Assembly: GCA_025357915.1 (NCBI GenBank)
Contig: JANYLH010000085.1
Span: forward strand, 1-44,970
Length of the DNA: 44,970 nucleotides
Direction of reading: 5' to 3'
Source of the DNA: Gammaproteobacteria bacterium
GTDB lineage: Bacteria > Pseudomonadota > Gammaproteobacteria > Steroidobacterales > Steroidobacteraceae
Positions 17,039 through 25,069 of this stretch are shown here, piece after piece (position 1 is the stretch's first letter; the number at the start of each line of letters is the position of its first letter). A model generated the notes under the pieces. It was not told where the DNA came from and searched no databases. It saw only the letters and a list, made by a program, of their open reading frames with translations. Both the position numbers and the translations under genes were made by a program.

Positions 17039-18462
17039 TGCGCCGGATGCGGCTCGGGCGCAGCGATGCCGGCGCCCTTCAGGATAGCCCTGGCCAGCGC
17101 CGGGTAATCGCCGCTGAAATGATGGCCCTTGCCGACTTCGCCGGCACTCATGGTCGGGCCGGCGAGCTCAGCACAGGGGTCATGTTTCTCACCTTCGCCA
17201 TACAGGCAACTCGCCTTCAGGCCAGTCAGCTTCTCGATTTCCGGACGCACCGGCAGCTCGCCGATGCTCGAGCCGGGCAGCCAGCCACCGACGCGGATTT
17301 CAAAGCTCGTGTTGACGTCCAGGCCGAGCAGGCTCACGCCGGCGATGCGCCCGCGCAGATCGGCCGGCAGGCGATTGACGATGAACGGCAGCACGTTGGC
17401 GCCGAAGGAATAGCCCACGAGCAGCACGCGCTCACGGTGCCACGCGGCGAGATAGTGCCGCAAGACCCGCGCCAGGTCGCGCGCCGACTCCTCCGGTGTG
17501 CGTGCCCGCCAGTAGTACTTGAGCGTGGACAGGCCCACCACCGGCAGGCCGCGCGCGGCGAGTTCCTCTGCCACGCCCTTGTCGAGTCCTGCCCAACCGC
17601 CATCGCCGCTCAGCAGCACGGCGAACGGAAGGTCCGCTGCGCGGCCCGCGGACGGAACCTCGACCAGCGGCAGATCGCCAACCTCGGTCGCGGCAGCCGC
17701 GGATGGCTGCGTGGCCGGCGCCAGTTCGTCGAAGAGCTGCTGGTATTGCGTCAGCCATTTCTTTTCGTTGCCGTAGCCGTGGCCGACCCCACTGAGCTGC
17801 ACCACCCGCGCGCCACCCACCTTCGCGGCGTAGGCATCGACGGCGGCGGCGGGACAGGTCTGGTCCGCCTGGCCCTGGAAGGCAATCCAGCGATCCTTGA
17901 GCCGCAGCGCCGGATCAAACACCCACGCTCCCTTCTTGCCGGGCTGGTAGCTGAGCAGATCTTCCGGACCGGGGCACAGAGGCGTGCCGCCGAATTTCTG
18001 ATCCGGGCAGAACCCGAGGCTTACTGCGGCACCGAAGGTGCCGGGCGGCGACTGCACCAGGGTCGCGTAGGCGACCGTGGCGCCAGAGGAATAACCATAC
18101 AGCAGCGGCACATGATATTCGTCCAGGCCGAGTTCGCGCTGCACGCGATGAGCGAGCGTTTCGAAGTCCGCCGCCATGTAGCGGCAGGGGCCAGGATGCG
18201 CGGCGATATCGGCGAGGTATTGCCGCACATCCAGACCCGCCACCACGGCTCCCTGCTCGACCAGGTGACGCGCCATGCTGACGACACCGAGGTGCCAGCC
18301 GCCGTCGCCCGAAAGAAACAGCACCACACCGTGCGGCTGGCCTTCCGGCGTGTAGAGCGTGACGTCGCCGAACGGCGCTCCGTAATGCAGCAGTCGCTCC
18401 GCGCTATGCGCGGCGGGCGGCAACAGCGCCAGCAGAACCAAAGCGAGTTTCAGCCCTTTCAT
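17035..18462 (-). CDS. acvB: AcvB/VirJ-family two-domain alpha/beta hydrolase
   Basis: A 475-aa exported protein that follows mprF with an ATGA overlap. Signal peptide: KGLKLALVLLALLPPAAHSA. It holds two related hydrolase-like halves, each starting with LSGDGGW. The N-terminal half has GYSSG (Ser125) and the C-terminal VirJ half has GYSFG (Ser352), with GHHFSGDYP near the end carrying the likely catalytic His. In Agrobacterium and Rhizobium, AcvB/AtvA is encoded with the lysyl-phosphatidylglycerol synthase LpiA, and AcvB was reported to hydrolyse lysyl-PG in the periplasm; I transfer that role here by family and context. I start at 18462 since the longer frame lies inside mprF. Confidence 0.88.
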   Translation of the reverse strand: MKGLKLALVLLALLPPAAHSAERLLHYGAPFGDVTLYTPEGQPHGVVLFLSGDGGWHLGVVSMARHLVEQGAVVAGLDVRQYLADIAAHPGPCRYMAADFETLAHRVQRELGLDEYHVPLLYGYSSGATVAYATLVQSPPGTFGAAVSLGFCPDQKFGGTPLCPGPEDLLSYQPGKKGAWVFDPALRLKDRWIAFQGQADQTCPAAAVDAYAAKVGGARVVQLSGVGHGYGNEKKWLTQYQQLFDELAPATQPSAAAATEVGDLPLVEVPSAGRAADLPFAVLLSGDGGWAGLDKGVAEELAARGLPVVGLSTLKYYWRARTPEESARDLARVLRHYLAAWHRERVLLVGYSFGANVLPFIVNRLPADLRGRIAGVSLLGLDVNTSFEIRVGGWLPGSSIGELPVRPEIEKLTGLKASCLYGEGEKHDPCAELAGPTMSAGEVGKGHHFSGDYPALARAILKGAGIAAPEPHPAQ

Positions 18463-21026
18463 TTTGTAAATATCTCCCGCAATCCGCCCGACACCAGCTT
18501 GGAGATATCCAGCAGCACGCGCGGCAGCGCCAGCCCACCCGGCGACGCCAGATATTTGGATTCCCACAGCGGATTGAATTTCGCCTTGTAGCGCCGCAGC
18601 CCGTCAAAGTTGTAGAAATGCTCGCCGTGGCGGAACACGAAGTTGCCGACACGGTGCCAGGCGGGCGCCAGCGGATGCTGCTCGAGTCCCGCCAGCGGTG
18701 CCATACCCAGGTTCAGCCACTGGAAGCCCTGTGCCCGGCCCCACAACATCAGCTCCACGAACAGGAAGTCCATGGCGCCGCGCGGCGCGTCGGGTCCGAA
18801 GCGCATGAGATCGACCGCGAGTTCCCGGCCGTCACCGGCGGCCCAGAGCGTGGCAAAGGCCACCGGGTCGCCCTCGCAACGCACCAGTGCCAGCGGAAAA
18901 TTGCGTACGTATTCGGGCGAGAAGGCACCGACGGAAAAACTTTTTTCGGCGACGGCCTTGTCATCCAGCCAGTTGTCGGAGATGGCCTTGAGGCGCGGCA
19001 GAAGCGCTGCGAGGTTGGCGGGCGCGATCACCTCGAAGGTGGCACCGTCGCGTTCGGCGCGCCGCCGTTGCGTGCGCAGCTCGGCGCGCGCACTGCCCTC
19101 GAGCGAAAAATCCGCCAGCGGCACGCGCGCTTCCTCGCCCAGCTTGAGCGCGGCGAGCCCGAGGTCGACATACAGCGGCAGTCGCTCGCCGCTCACCTGG
19201 TAGAACACCGTCCAGCCGCCGTGGCGGTCGGAGAGTTCGCGGAACTGCCACACCAGCTCTTCATGGCTCTCGCGACGCCCGACCGGATCGCCGAGCGCGA
19301 TCCAGCTGCGACCGCTCACCTGATACATGAGAAACGCGTCGCGCGCCTCGCTGAACAGCACGCGCTTGTCGCCCATCAGCACCGCACTGGCGAGCGCCTG
19401 GTCGGACCGGACGAGCAGCGTGCGCGCCAGTTCCAGGTCTGTGGCCGACGCCTTGCCCGGCTCCGGCCGCGAGGGCCGCAGCAGGTTCATCGCCAGGAAA
19501 GCCGCTGCGAGCAGCACGACCGTGAGCGAGGCGCGCAGCATGCGCGGCGCATCGCCCTTGAGTGCGAAGGTCCACCACAGGGAGTGCGAGTACTCGACGT
19601 GGCGGTGCGCAAAGAACCCGACCCACACCGCCGTGAAGATCACGATGACGAGGCTCGCAATCCATACCGGGGTAAAGCGCTCGGCCATGATCGCCGCGGG
19701 ACGATAAAAGGCGCGGCGGCCAAGCCACAGGATGCCGAGCACGACCGCCAGTACGATTGCCTGCTCGACCTCGAGTCCCTTGAGGAGCGAGGCGACGATG
19801 CCCGCGACCAGCAGCCACACCGTCAGCTGGTACGCCGCTGCCAGGCGCCGGAACAGCGCACGCGCCAGCACCAGCAGCGCGAGGCCGATGACGCTGCCTG
19901 CAAGGTGGGAAATCTCCAGCACCGCGAGCGGCAACGCCTGCCACAACAGGGAAATACGCGAATCGATGGCGGGCGTGGCGCCGGAAACGAGCAGCAGGAA
20001 GCCGGCGAGGAACACCAGTGCGCCGCTCACCTGCGGCACGATCGGCGTCACGTACACGGCGACCAGCTGCTCCAGGCGCGAGAGCCGCGGCCGCACTGCC
20101 AGGATCTGCTGTCCGCCGAACATGAGCGCCGCCACGCACAGCGGCAGCACGTAGTAGACCGCGCGCCATGCCAGCAGCGAGCCTGCCAGCTGCGCGGCTG
20201 GCACCCCGGGGAGCGCCAGCACGATCACCGATTCGAACACGCCGAGGCCACCGGGCACGTGACTGATGACGCCGGCCGTGATGGCCACTGCGTAGACGCC
20301 GACGAACACGGGCAGCGTGACCGGCGCATCGGCCGGCAGCAGGAACCAAAGCACCGCCGCGGAGCAGGAAAGGTCGGCCACTGCCAGCAGAATCTGCGGC
20401 AAGGCCACGCCCGGTGCCGGCGCGCGCAGCGCCCAGCCGCCCAATTCCATGGCCGCCGGTCGCAGCAGCGACCACAGCGCGTAGCACGCCACGCCGGCGA
20501 GCAGCACGACGCCCAAGATTCCCACCACCGGCACGGCAAGATGCAGGGCCGCCGCTCCGGCAGCAGGAGCGGCGAGAAAGGCGCCGCCCGCCAGTACGGC
20601 CAGGCCAATCGCGGTGGTCACGCCGCAGAACACGGCCACCGCGGCCACGTCGGCGGCACTCAGGCCCGAGCTGGCGTACAGCCGGTAACGCACCGCGGCG
20701 CCGGTGAAACTGGCAACACCGAGGTTGTGGCCAAAAGCGTAGGCGATGAACGCGGTGAAGGCGGCGCGCGGGTAAGGCAGGGGCTTGTCTATGTAGCGCA
20801 GCGCCAGCACATCGTAGAAGCTCAGCAGCCAGTAGCTGATGATCGTGAACAGCACGGCGCGCACCACGGCGCCAGGCGGAATCGAACGCCACTCGGCCAG
20901 GATGTTGGGCAGGCGGATCTGCACCAGCTCGCGGTGAATGACCCACACGACGAAGACGAACACGAGCACCGTGAATCCCGGCAGCAGCCAGCGGCGCCAG
21001 AACTCCTGCACACGGATCGCGTTCAT
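18459..21026 (-). CDS. mprF: MprF-type aminoacyl-phosphatidylglycerol synthase/flippase
   Basis: An 855-aa membrane enzyme that transfers an amino acid from aminoacyl-tRNA to phosphatidylglycerol and flips the product, lowering negative surface charge and raising resistance to cationic peptides. About residues 10-540 form many hydrophobic segments: the flippase-type domain carries YALRYIDKP-like loops, AYAFGHNLG and HVPGGLGVFESV. The cytosolic DUF2156 synthase domain (about 550-850) includes MYQVSGRSWIALGDPVG, ERLPLYVDLGLAALKLGEEARV, GSARAELRTQRRRAERDG and GAMDFLFVELMLWGRAQGFQWLNLGMAPL. ATG 21026 lies 5 nt after the ygdD stop. Amino-acid identity (Lys or Ala) cannot be read from sequence, although partner acvB suggests lysyl-PG. 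Confidence 0.94.
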   Translation of the reverse strand: MNAIRVQEFWRRWLLPGFTVLVFVFVVWVIHRELVQIRLPNILAEWRSIPPGAVVRAVLFTIISYWLLSFYDVLALRYIDKPLPYPRAAFTAFIAYAFGHNLGVASFTGAAVRYRLYASSGLSAADVAAVAVFCGVTTAIGLAVLAGGAFLAAPAAGAAALHLAVPVVGILGVVLLAGVACYALWSLLRPAAMELGGWALRAPAPGVALPQILLAVADLSCSAAVLWFLLPADAPVTLPVFVGVYAVAITAGVISHVPGGLGVFESVIVLALPGVPAAQLAGSLLAWRAVYYVLPLCVAALMFGGQQILAVRPRLSRLEQLVAVYVTPIVPQVSGALVFLAGFLLLVSGATPAIDSRISLLWQALPLAVLEISHLAGSVIGLALLVLARALFRRLAAAYQLTVWLLVAGIVASLLKGLEVEQAIVLAVVLGILWLGRRAFYRPAAIMAERFTPVWIASLVIVIFTAVWVGFFAHRHVEYSHSLWWTFALKGDAPRMLRASLTVVLLAAAFLAMNLLRPSRPEPGKASATDLELARTLLVRSDQALASAVLMGDKRVLFSEARDAFLMYQVSGRSWIALGDPVGRRESHEELVWQFRELSDRHGGWTVFYQVSGERLPLYVDLGLAALKLGEEARVPLADFSLEGSARAELRTQRRRAERDGATFEVIAPANLAALLPRLKAISDNWLDDKAVAEKSFSVGAFSPEYVRNFPLALVRCEGDPVAFATLWAAGDGRELAVDLMRFGPDAPRGAMDFLFVELMLWGRAQGFQWLNLGMAPLAGLEQHPLAPAWHRVGNFVFRHGEHFYNFDGLRRYKAKFNPLWESKYLASPGGLALPRVLLDISKLVSGGLREIFTK

Positions 21027-21031
21027 CCGCT

Positions 21032-21442
21032 TCACCGTTCCAGCGGCGCCCACCGCCACAGCGCCACGGCCGCCACGCACCAGCCGGCGATCAGGCACAG
21101 CCCACCCAACGGCGTGAGCACGCCGATGAAGCGCGGCGCTCCGCACAGCAGCAGGTACAGGCTTCCGGAAAACAGCAACACGCCCGCAAGCAGCAGATCC
21201 GCGGCAATACGGAACGCGCGGCCACTGTGCCGCGCAGCCAGTGCGCCGAGCGCGAGCAGGCCCAGCGCGTGGATGAACTGATAGAGCACGGCGGTCTGCA
21301 GGACCGCGTAACGATCAGGTGCCAGCCGATCGTGCAGTGCGTGCGCAGCAAAGGCGCCGACGACGGTCGCGACCGCCATCAGCAGCGCCCCGGCTACGAG
21401 TGCCCGCCGCCCGGAAACAGGCGGCCCCGTCTGCGTACTCAC
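21032..21442 (-). CDS. DUF423 (YgdD-like) inner-membrane protein
   Basis: A 136-aa protein with four hydrophobic segments. The DUF423 signature is evident: [46 protein letters not shown] and [12 protein letters not shown]. It begins at a GTG whose codon overlaps the ygiQ TGA (GTGA) and ends 5 nt before mprF, so it is translationally linked to both. Function is unknown; the family is widespread and sometimes near lipid or envelope genes. Confidence 0.9.
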   Translation of the reverse strand: MSTQTGPPVSGRRALVAGALLMAVATVVGAFAAHALHDRLAPDRYAVLQTAVLYQFIHALGLLALGALAARHSGRAFRIAADLLLAGVLLFSGSLYLLLCGAPRFIGVLTPLGGLCLIAGWCVAAVALWRWAPLER

Positions 21443-23628
21443 GCGCGGCCCTTGCGCTTGCCGGCCGGGGCACCGGCCCGCGGGCTACGCGGCGTGCGCG
21501 GGAGCCCTGTGTGCTGTGTGCGGATCGGCTGGCTGCGCACTGGCGCAGCACGCTGCCCTTCACGCGCCAGCCCCGTGCCTGGCGGCTGCCAGGAGGGAAT
21601 GAGCTGCTGCTTGCCCGGTCCGATCAGATCGGCACGCCCCATGCGCCGCAGGGTTTCGCGCAGCAGCGGCCAGTTGTTGGCGTCGTGATAGCGCAGGAAC
21701 GCCTTGTGAAGCCGGCGCACGCGCAGCCCCTTTGGCACCGCGACACCGGCGCTGCTGCGCGTCACGCGCCGCAGCGGGTTCTTGCCGGTGTGATACATCG
21801 CCGTCGCCGTTGCCATGGGCGATGGCAGAAAGGCCTGCACCTGATCGGCGCGGAAGCCATTGCGCTTGAGCCAGAGCGCGAGCTCCAGCATGTCTTCGTC
21901 CGTCGTGCCCGGGTGCGCCGCTATGAAATAAGGAATGAGGTACTGCTCCTTCCCCGCTTCCTTCGAGTACTTGTCGAACAGTTCCTTGAAGCGATGATAG
22001 GTGCCGACACCGGGCTTCATCATCATCGCCAGCGGGCCCTCGCGCACGTGCTCCGGCGCGATCTTCAGATAGCCGCCGACGTGGTGCTGCGCCAGTTCGC
22101 GTACGTATTCGGGCGACTCGATCGCCAGGTCGTAGCGCACGCCGGAGGCGATCAGCACTTTCTTGACGCCCGGAAGTTCGCGCGCGCGGCGGTACAGATG
22201 CACCAGCGCACTGTGATCGGTATTCAGGTTCGGGCAGACACCGGGGAAAACGCAGGACGGACGACGACAGGCGCTCTCGATCTCGGAGCTCTTGCAGGCC
22301 AGGCGATACATGTTCGCGGTCGGACCGCCCAGATCCGAGATCACGCCGGTGAAGCCCGGCACCACGTCGCGGATCTTCTCGATCTCGCGGATCACGGAAT
22401 CTTCCGAGCGATTCTGGATGATGCGGCCCTCGTGCTCGGTGATCGAACAGAAGGTGCAGCCGCCAAAACACCCTCGCTGTATCGACACCGAAAACCGGAT
22501 CATCTTGTACGCGGGGATATTTGCGTTGCCATAGGCCGGGTGCGGCCGCCGCTGGTACGGTGCCTCGTAGATCCAGTCCATCTCCGGCATGGCCAGCGGA
22601 ATAGGCGGCGGGTTCAGCCACACGTCCTGGTCGCCGTGCCGCTGCACCAGCGCGCGCGCGTTGCCCGGGTTCGACTCCATGTGCAGGATGCGCGAGGCAT
22701 GCGCGTAGAGCACCGGATCATCGACCACCTGCTCGTACGACGGCAGACGGATCACGCTGTACTCGCGGCTCAGATTGGGCACGCGGCGCACAAACCTTAC
22801 TACTTTCTCAGCGCCTGGCGGCGCGCTATCAACGCGGTCAATCGGCCGGGAGTCCGATTGACCGCGAACATCCGCTGCATAGGGATCAACGGGCGGATTG
22901 AGCGGACCGGGCGTATCCAGATGCGTCGAGTCGATTTCTATCCAGCCCTCGGGGACACCACGGCGTGCGTAAGCGGTGCCGCGGATATCGGTGAGCGAGT
23001 CGATCGTTGCACCTTCGTCGAGGCGACATGCAATCTCCATGATCTGGCGCTCGGCGTTGCCAAATACGAGCAGGTCGGCTTTGGCATCGAGCAGGATCGA
23101 GCGCCGGACTTTCTCCGACCAGTAATCAAAGTGCGCGATGCGACGCAGCGAAGCTTCAATGCTGCCAATCACCAGCGGCACATCTTTGAAGGCCTCGCGC
23201 ACCCGCTGCGCGTACACGATCACCGAACGGTCGGGCCGCAGCCCGCCCTTGCCCTCAGGCGTGTAGGCATCGTCGCTCCGCACCCGCCGGTCGGCGGTGT
23301 AACGGTTCACCATGGAATCCATGTTGCCCGCGGTCACGCCGAAGAACAGCCGCGGACGGCCGAGCGCGCGGAACGGCTCCGCGCTGTGCCAGTCGGGCTG
23401 GGCGATGATGCCGACGCGGAAGCCCTGTGCCTCGAGCACCCGGCCGATCACCGCCATGCCGAAGCTTGGGTGATCGACATAGGCATCGCCCGTGACAATG
23501 ATGATGTCGCATTGGTCCCAGCCAAGCTGCGCCATCTCGGCGCGCGACATGGGCAGGAACGGCGCCGGCGGGCGGCGTCTGGCAGCCGCCGGCAGGATCC
23601 AGGACTGAAGTTGCGGGGCGGCGTGCAT
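21439..23628 (-). CDS. ygiQ: YgiQ-family radical SAM protein
   Basis: A 729-aa radical SAM enzyme. The [4Fe-4S] motif is [11 protein letters not shown] (CxxxCxxC), preceded by the UPF0313 N-terminal domain ([56 protein letters not shown]). The C-terminal part has [57 protein letters not shown] and a basic tail rich in Arg and Pro. These are recognised features of the YgiQ family; the reaction is unknown. ATG 23628 has no ribosome site; a perfect TATAAT lies 6 nt before it. It heads the ygiQ-ygdD-mprF-acvB-hrpB overlapping run. Confidence 0.94.
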   Translation of the reverse strand: MHAAPQLQSWILPAAARRRPPAPFLPMSRAEMAQLGWDQCDIIIVTGDAYVDHPSFGMAVIGRVLEAQGFRVGIIAQPDWHSAEPFRALGRPRLFFGVTAGNMDSMVNRYTADRRVRSDDAYTPEGKGGLRPDRSVIVYAQRVREAFKDVPLVIGSIEASLRRIAHFDYWSEKVRRSILLDAKADLLVFGNAERQIMEIACRLDEGATIDSLTDIRGTAYARRGVPEGWIEIDSTHLDTPGPLNPPVDPYAADVRGQSDSRPIDRVDSAPPGAEKVVRFVRRVPNLSREYSVIRLPSYEQVVDDPVLYAHASRILHMESNPGNARALVQRHGDQDVWLNPPPIPLAMPEMDWIYEAPYQRRPHPAYGNANIPAYKMIRFSVSIQRGCFGGCTFCSITEHEGRIIQNRSEDSVIREIEKIRDVVPGFTGVISDLGGPTANMYRLACKSSEIESACRRPSCVFPGVCPNLNTDHSALVHLYRRARELPGVKKVLIASGVRYDLAIESPEYVRELAQHHVGGYLKIAPEHVREGPLAMMMKPGVGTYHRFKELFDKYSKEAGKEQYLIPYFIAAHPGTTDEDMLELALWLKRNGFRADQVQAFLPSPMATATAMYHTGKNPLRRVTRSSAGVAVPKGLRVRRLHKAFLRYHDANNWPLLRETLRRMGRADLIGPGKQQLIPSWQPPGTGLAREGQRAAPVRSQPIRTQHTGLPRTPRSPRAGAPAGKRKGRA

Positions 23629-23634
23629 GCGCTG

Positions 23635-23640
23635 ATTATA
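23635..23640 (-). promoter_or_regulatory. -10 element of ygiQ, leaderless geometry
   Basis: A perfect TATAAT on the minus strand ends 6 nt before the ygiQ ATG (23628), placing the expected transcription start on the ATG itself. No clear -35 hexamer is visible upstream, and the plus-strand GFA gene starts 32 nt beyond. Confidence 0.5.
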
Positions 23641-23671
23641 GGCGCGCGGGCTAAATCACAGGGAAAGACTC

Positions 23672-24094
23672 ATGAAAATCACCGGCGGGTGCCTCTGCGG
23701 TGCGGTGCGCTATGAAAGCTCGGCTGCACCCGTGATTGCGCGCGTTTGCTGGTGCCGGCTTTGCCAGTACCTCGGCGCGGGCAGCGGCACCGTGAACGCC
23801 TGCTTCAAGACGGAATCATTCACGGTGCGTGGCGAAACAACCGACTACCCGGGCGTCGCTGACAGCGGCAATATCATGCACCGCCGCTTCTGCCCGACCT
23901 GCGGCACGCCGCTGTTCAGCGAAGCGGAGTCGCGACCACACCTGATCTTCGTGCGTGCCGGGAGCCTCGATGACCGCGAGGTCGTAAAGCCGGCCATGAC
24001 CATCTGGACCTCGGCAGCGCCGAGCTGGGCCTGCATCACTGACGACCTGCCGCGCGTCGAGCGGCAACCGCCCCCGCCCGCGAGCAGCCCGTAG
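23672..24094 (+). CDS. GFA family glutathione-dependent formaldehyde-activating-type protein
   Basis: A 140-aa zinc protein of the GFA (CENP-V/GFA) fold. ITGGCLCGAVRYE supplies the first CxC pair; WCRLCQYLGAG gives CxxC; RRFCPTCGTPLFSEAE gives the third CxxC. Together these form the two zinc sites usual for the family, and the length is standard. A ribosome site (AGGGAAAG) precedes ATG 23672. Family members are annotated as acting on S-hydroxymethylglutathione, but most lack biochemical support, so the substrate is unassigned. It is divergent from ygiQ. Confidence 0.88.
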   Translation: MKITGGCLCGAVRYESSAAPVIARVCWCRLCQYLGAGSGTVNACFKTESFTVRGETTDYPGVADSGNIMHRRFCPTCGTPLFSEAESRPHLIFVRAGSLDDREVVKPAMTIWTSAAPSWACITDDLPRVERQPPPPASSP

Positions 24095-24095
24095 C

Positions 24096-24109
24096 CCCGG
24101 GGCCCCGGG
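24096..24109. terminator. GC palindrome between convergent genes
   Basis: A perfect 14-bp palindrome (CCCGGGG-CCCCGGG) fills most of the 18-nt gap between the stops of the GFA and ATP-grasp genes. No T-tract accompanies it, so the terminator role is tentative. Confidence 0.25.
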
Positions 24110-24112
24110 TAG

Positions 24113-25012
24113 CTAAAGCCCGGCCAGGATCACCGCAAACCGGCGCGCGGCATCCGCCGAGTACGCGATGAACAGCGACGGCTCGGCGAGTTCCAGTTCC
24201 AGCACGCAGGGCGCGCCATCATCGCCGCGCACCAGGTCGATACGGGCGTAGAGCAGGGTCTCGAACGGCAGTGCTTCCAGCACTCGCTCGCCCAGCTCGA
24301 GTTCGTCGCTACCCGGTGTGCGCGGCGTGATCTCCTCAGGCGCGAACAGCGCGCTGGTCGGCGCCGAGCCACGCTGCAGCAGCGGCCCCTTGCGGATCGC
24401 ATGACTGAATTGGCCGCCGAAGTAGATGAGCGCGGTTTCACCGTAATCGTCGACCCGCTCGAGATACGGCTGCACCAGGACGCTGCGCCGCTCGGCCAGC
24501 AGACGCGACACGTGCGCCACCATGGCCGGGACTTCATTGCGCGGGTGACGCTGGGCGTCGCGCGAACCCGAGCCGACCACAGGCTTGATCACTACGTCGG
24601 CAGCCGCATGGCCCTGCAGGAACTGGCGCATGACCGCGGCGGCATCGTCCCCCGGTTCGACGAAAGTGGTCGGCACGATGGCCGCGCCCGCGTGGCGCAG
24701 CTCGGCGAGGTAGTGCTTGTCGAGGTTCCAGCGGACCACGGGCGGTGGATTGAGGACGCGGGTGACAGCCGCGGTCCGGTCGAGCCAGGTGAGGAATTCG
24801 GGCAGCCGCGCCGAATAATCCCAGGTCGAGCGCAGCAGCGCGACGTGGAAGCGCGCCCAGTCGACACGCTGGTCATCCCACTCGACTACTTCGGCGGGCA
24901 CCTGCCGCTCGGCGAGGGCCGCGACGAGCGGGGGCAGGTCTTCGTCCAGATCGTGCGCGGCGCGCGCAGTCACCAGCGCAATCGGGCGGGCGGCGGCGGC
25001 GGTTCGGGTCAT
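24113..25012 (-). CDS. ATP-grasp enzyme (glutathione-synthetase-like, DcsG-type)
   Basis: A 299-aa ATP-grasp ligase-like protein. Opening ALVTARAAHDLDEDLPPLVAAL and VVEWDDQRVDWARF form the N-terminal domain, WDYSARLPEFLTWLD is typical of the family, VVRWNLDKHYLAELRHAG precedes the ATP-binding module, VIKPVVGSGSRD holds the nucleotide-binding Lys, and YARIDLVRGDDG with ELELAEPSLF carries the metal-binding acidic residues. This sequence style matches the group that includes D-cycloserine biosynthesis DcsG and many uncharacterised members, which couple a carboxylate to an amine. It is divergent from the UvrA gene. Substrates are unknown. Confidence 0.78.
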   Translation of the reverse strand: MTRTAAAARPIALVTARAAHDLDEDLPPLVAALAERQVPAEVVEWDDQRVDWARFHVALLRSTWDYSARLPEFLTWLDRTAAVTRVLNPPPVVRWNLDKHYLAELRHAGAAIVPTTFVEPGDDAAAVMRQFLQGHAAADVVIKPVVGSGSRDAQRHPRNEVPAMVAHVSRLLAERRSVLVQPYLERVDDYGETALIYFGGQFSHAIRKGPLLQRGSAPTSALFAPEEITPRTPGSDELELGERVLEALPFETLLYARIDLVRGDDGAPCVLELELAEPSLFIAYSADAARRFAVILAGL

Positions 25013-25057
25013 CGAAACGGGTCCTGGCTGCGGTGCGCCATTCTACGCAACAACCGC

Positions 25058-25063
25058 TAAAAT
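25058..25063 (+). promoter_or_regulatory. -10 element of the tandem uvrA gene, leaderless geometry
   Basis: TAAAAT ends 6 nt before ATG 25070, so transcription would start at the start codon. No good -35 is visible, no ribosome site exists, and I find no CTGT-N8-ACAG LexA box in the 57-nt gap. Confidence 0.35.
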
Positions 25064-25069
25064 GACCCG

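Noticed and set aside
18618..21281. An 887-codon open frame opposite mprF
   Set aside because: Arg/His/Gln-rich translation with no domain, typical of antisense frames in GC-rich DNA; mprF on the other strand is fully supported.
23628..23672. An RNA leader for ygiQ
   Set aside because: The -10 hexamer leaves no space for a leader; the gap is only 43 nt and shared with a divergent gene.
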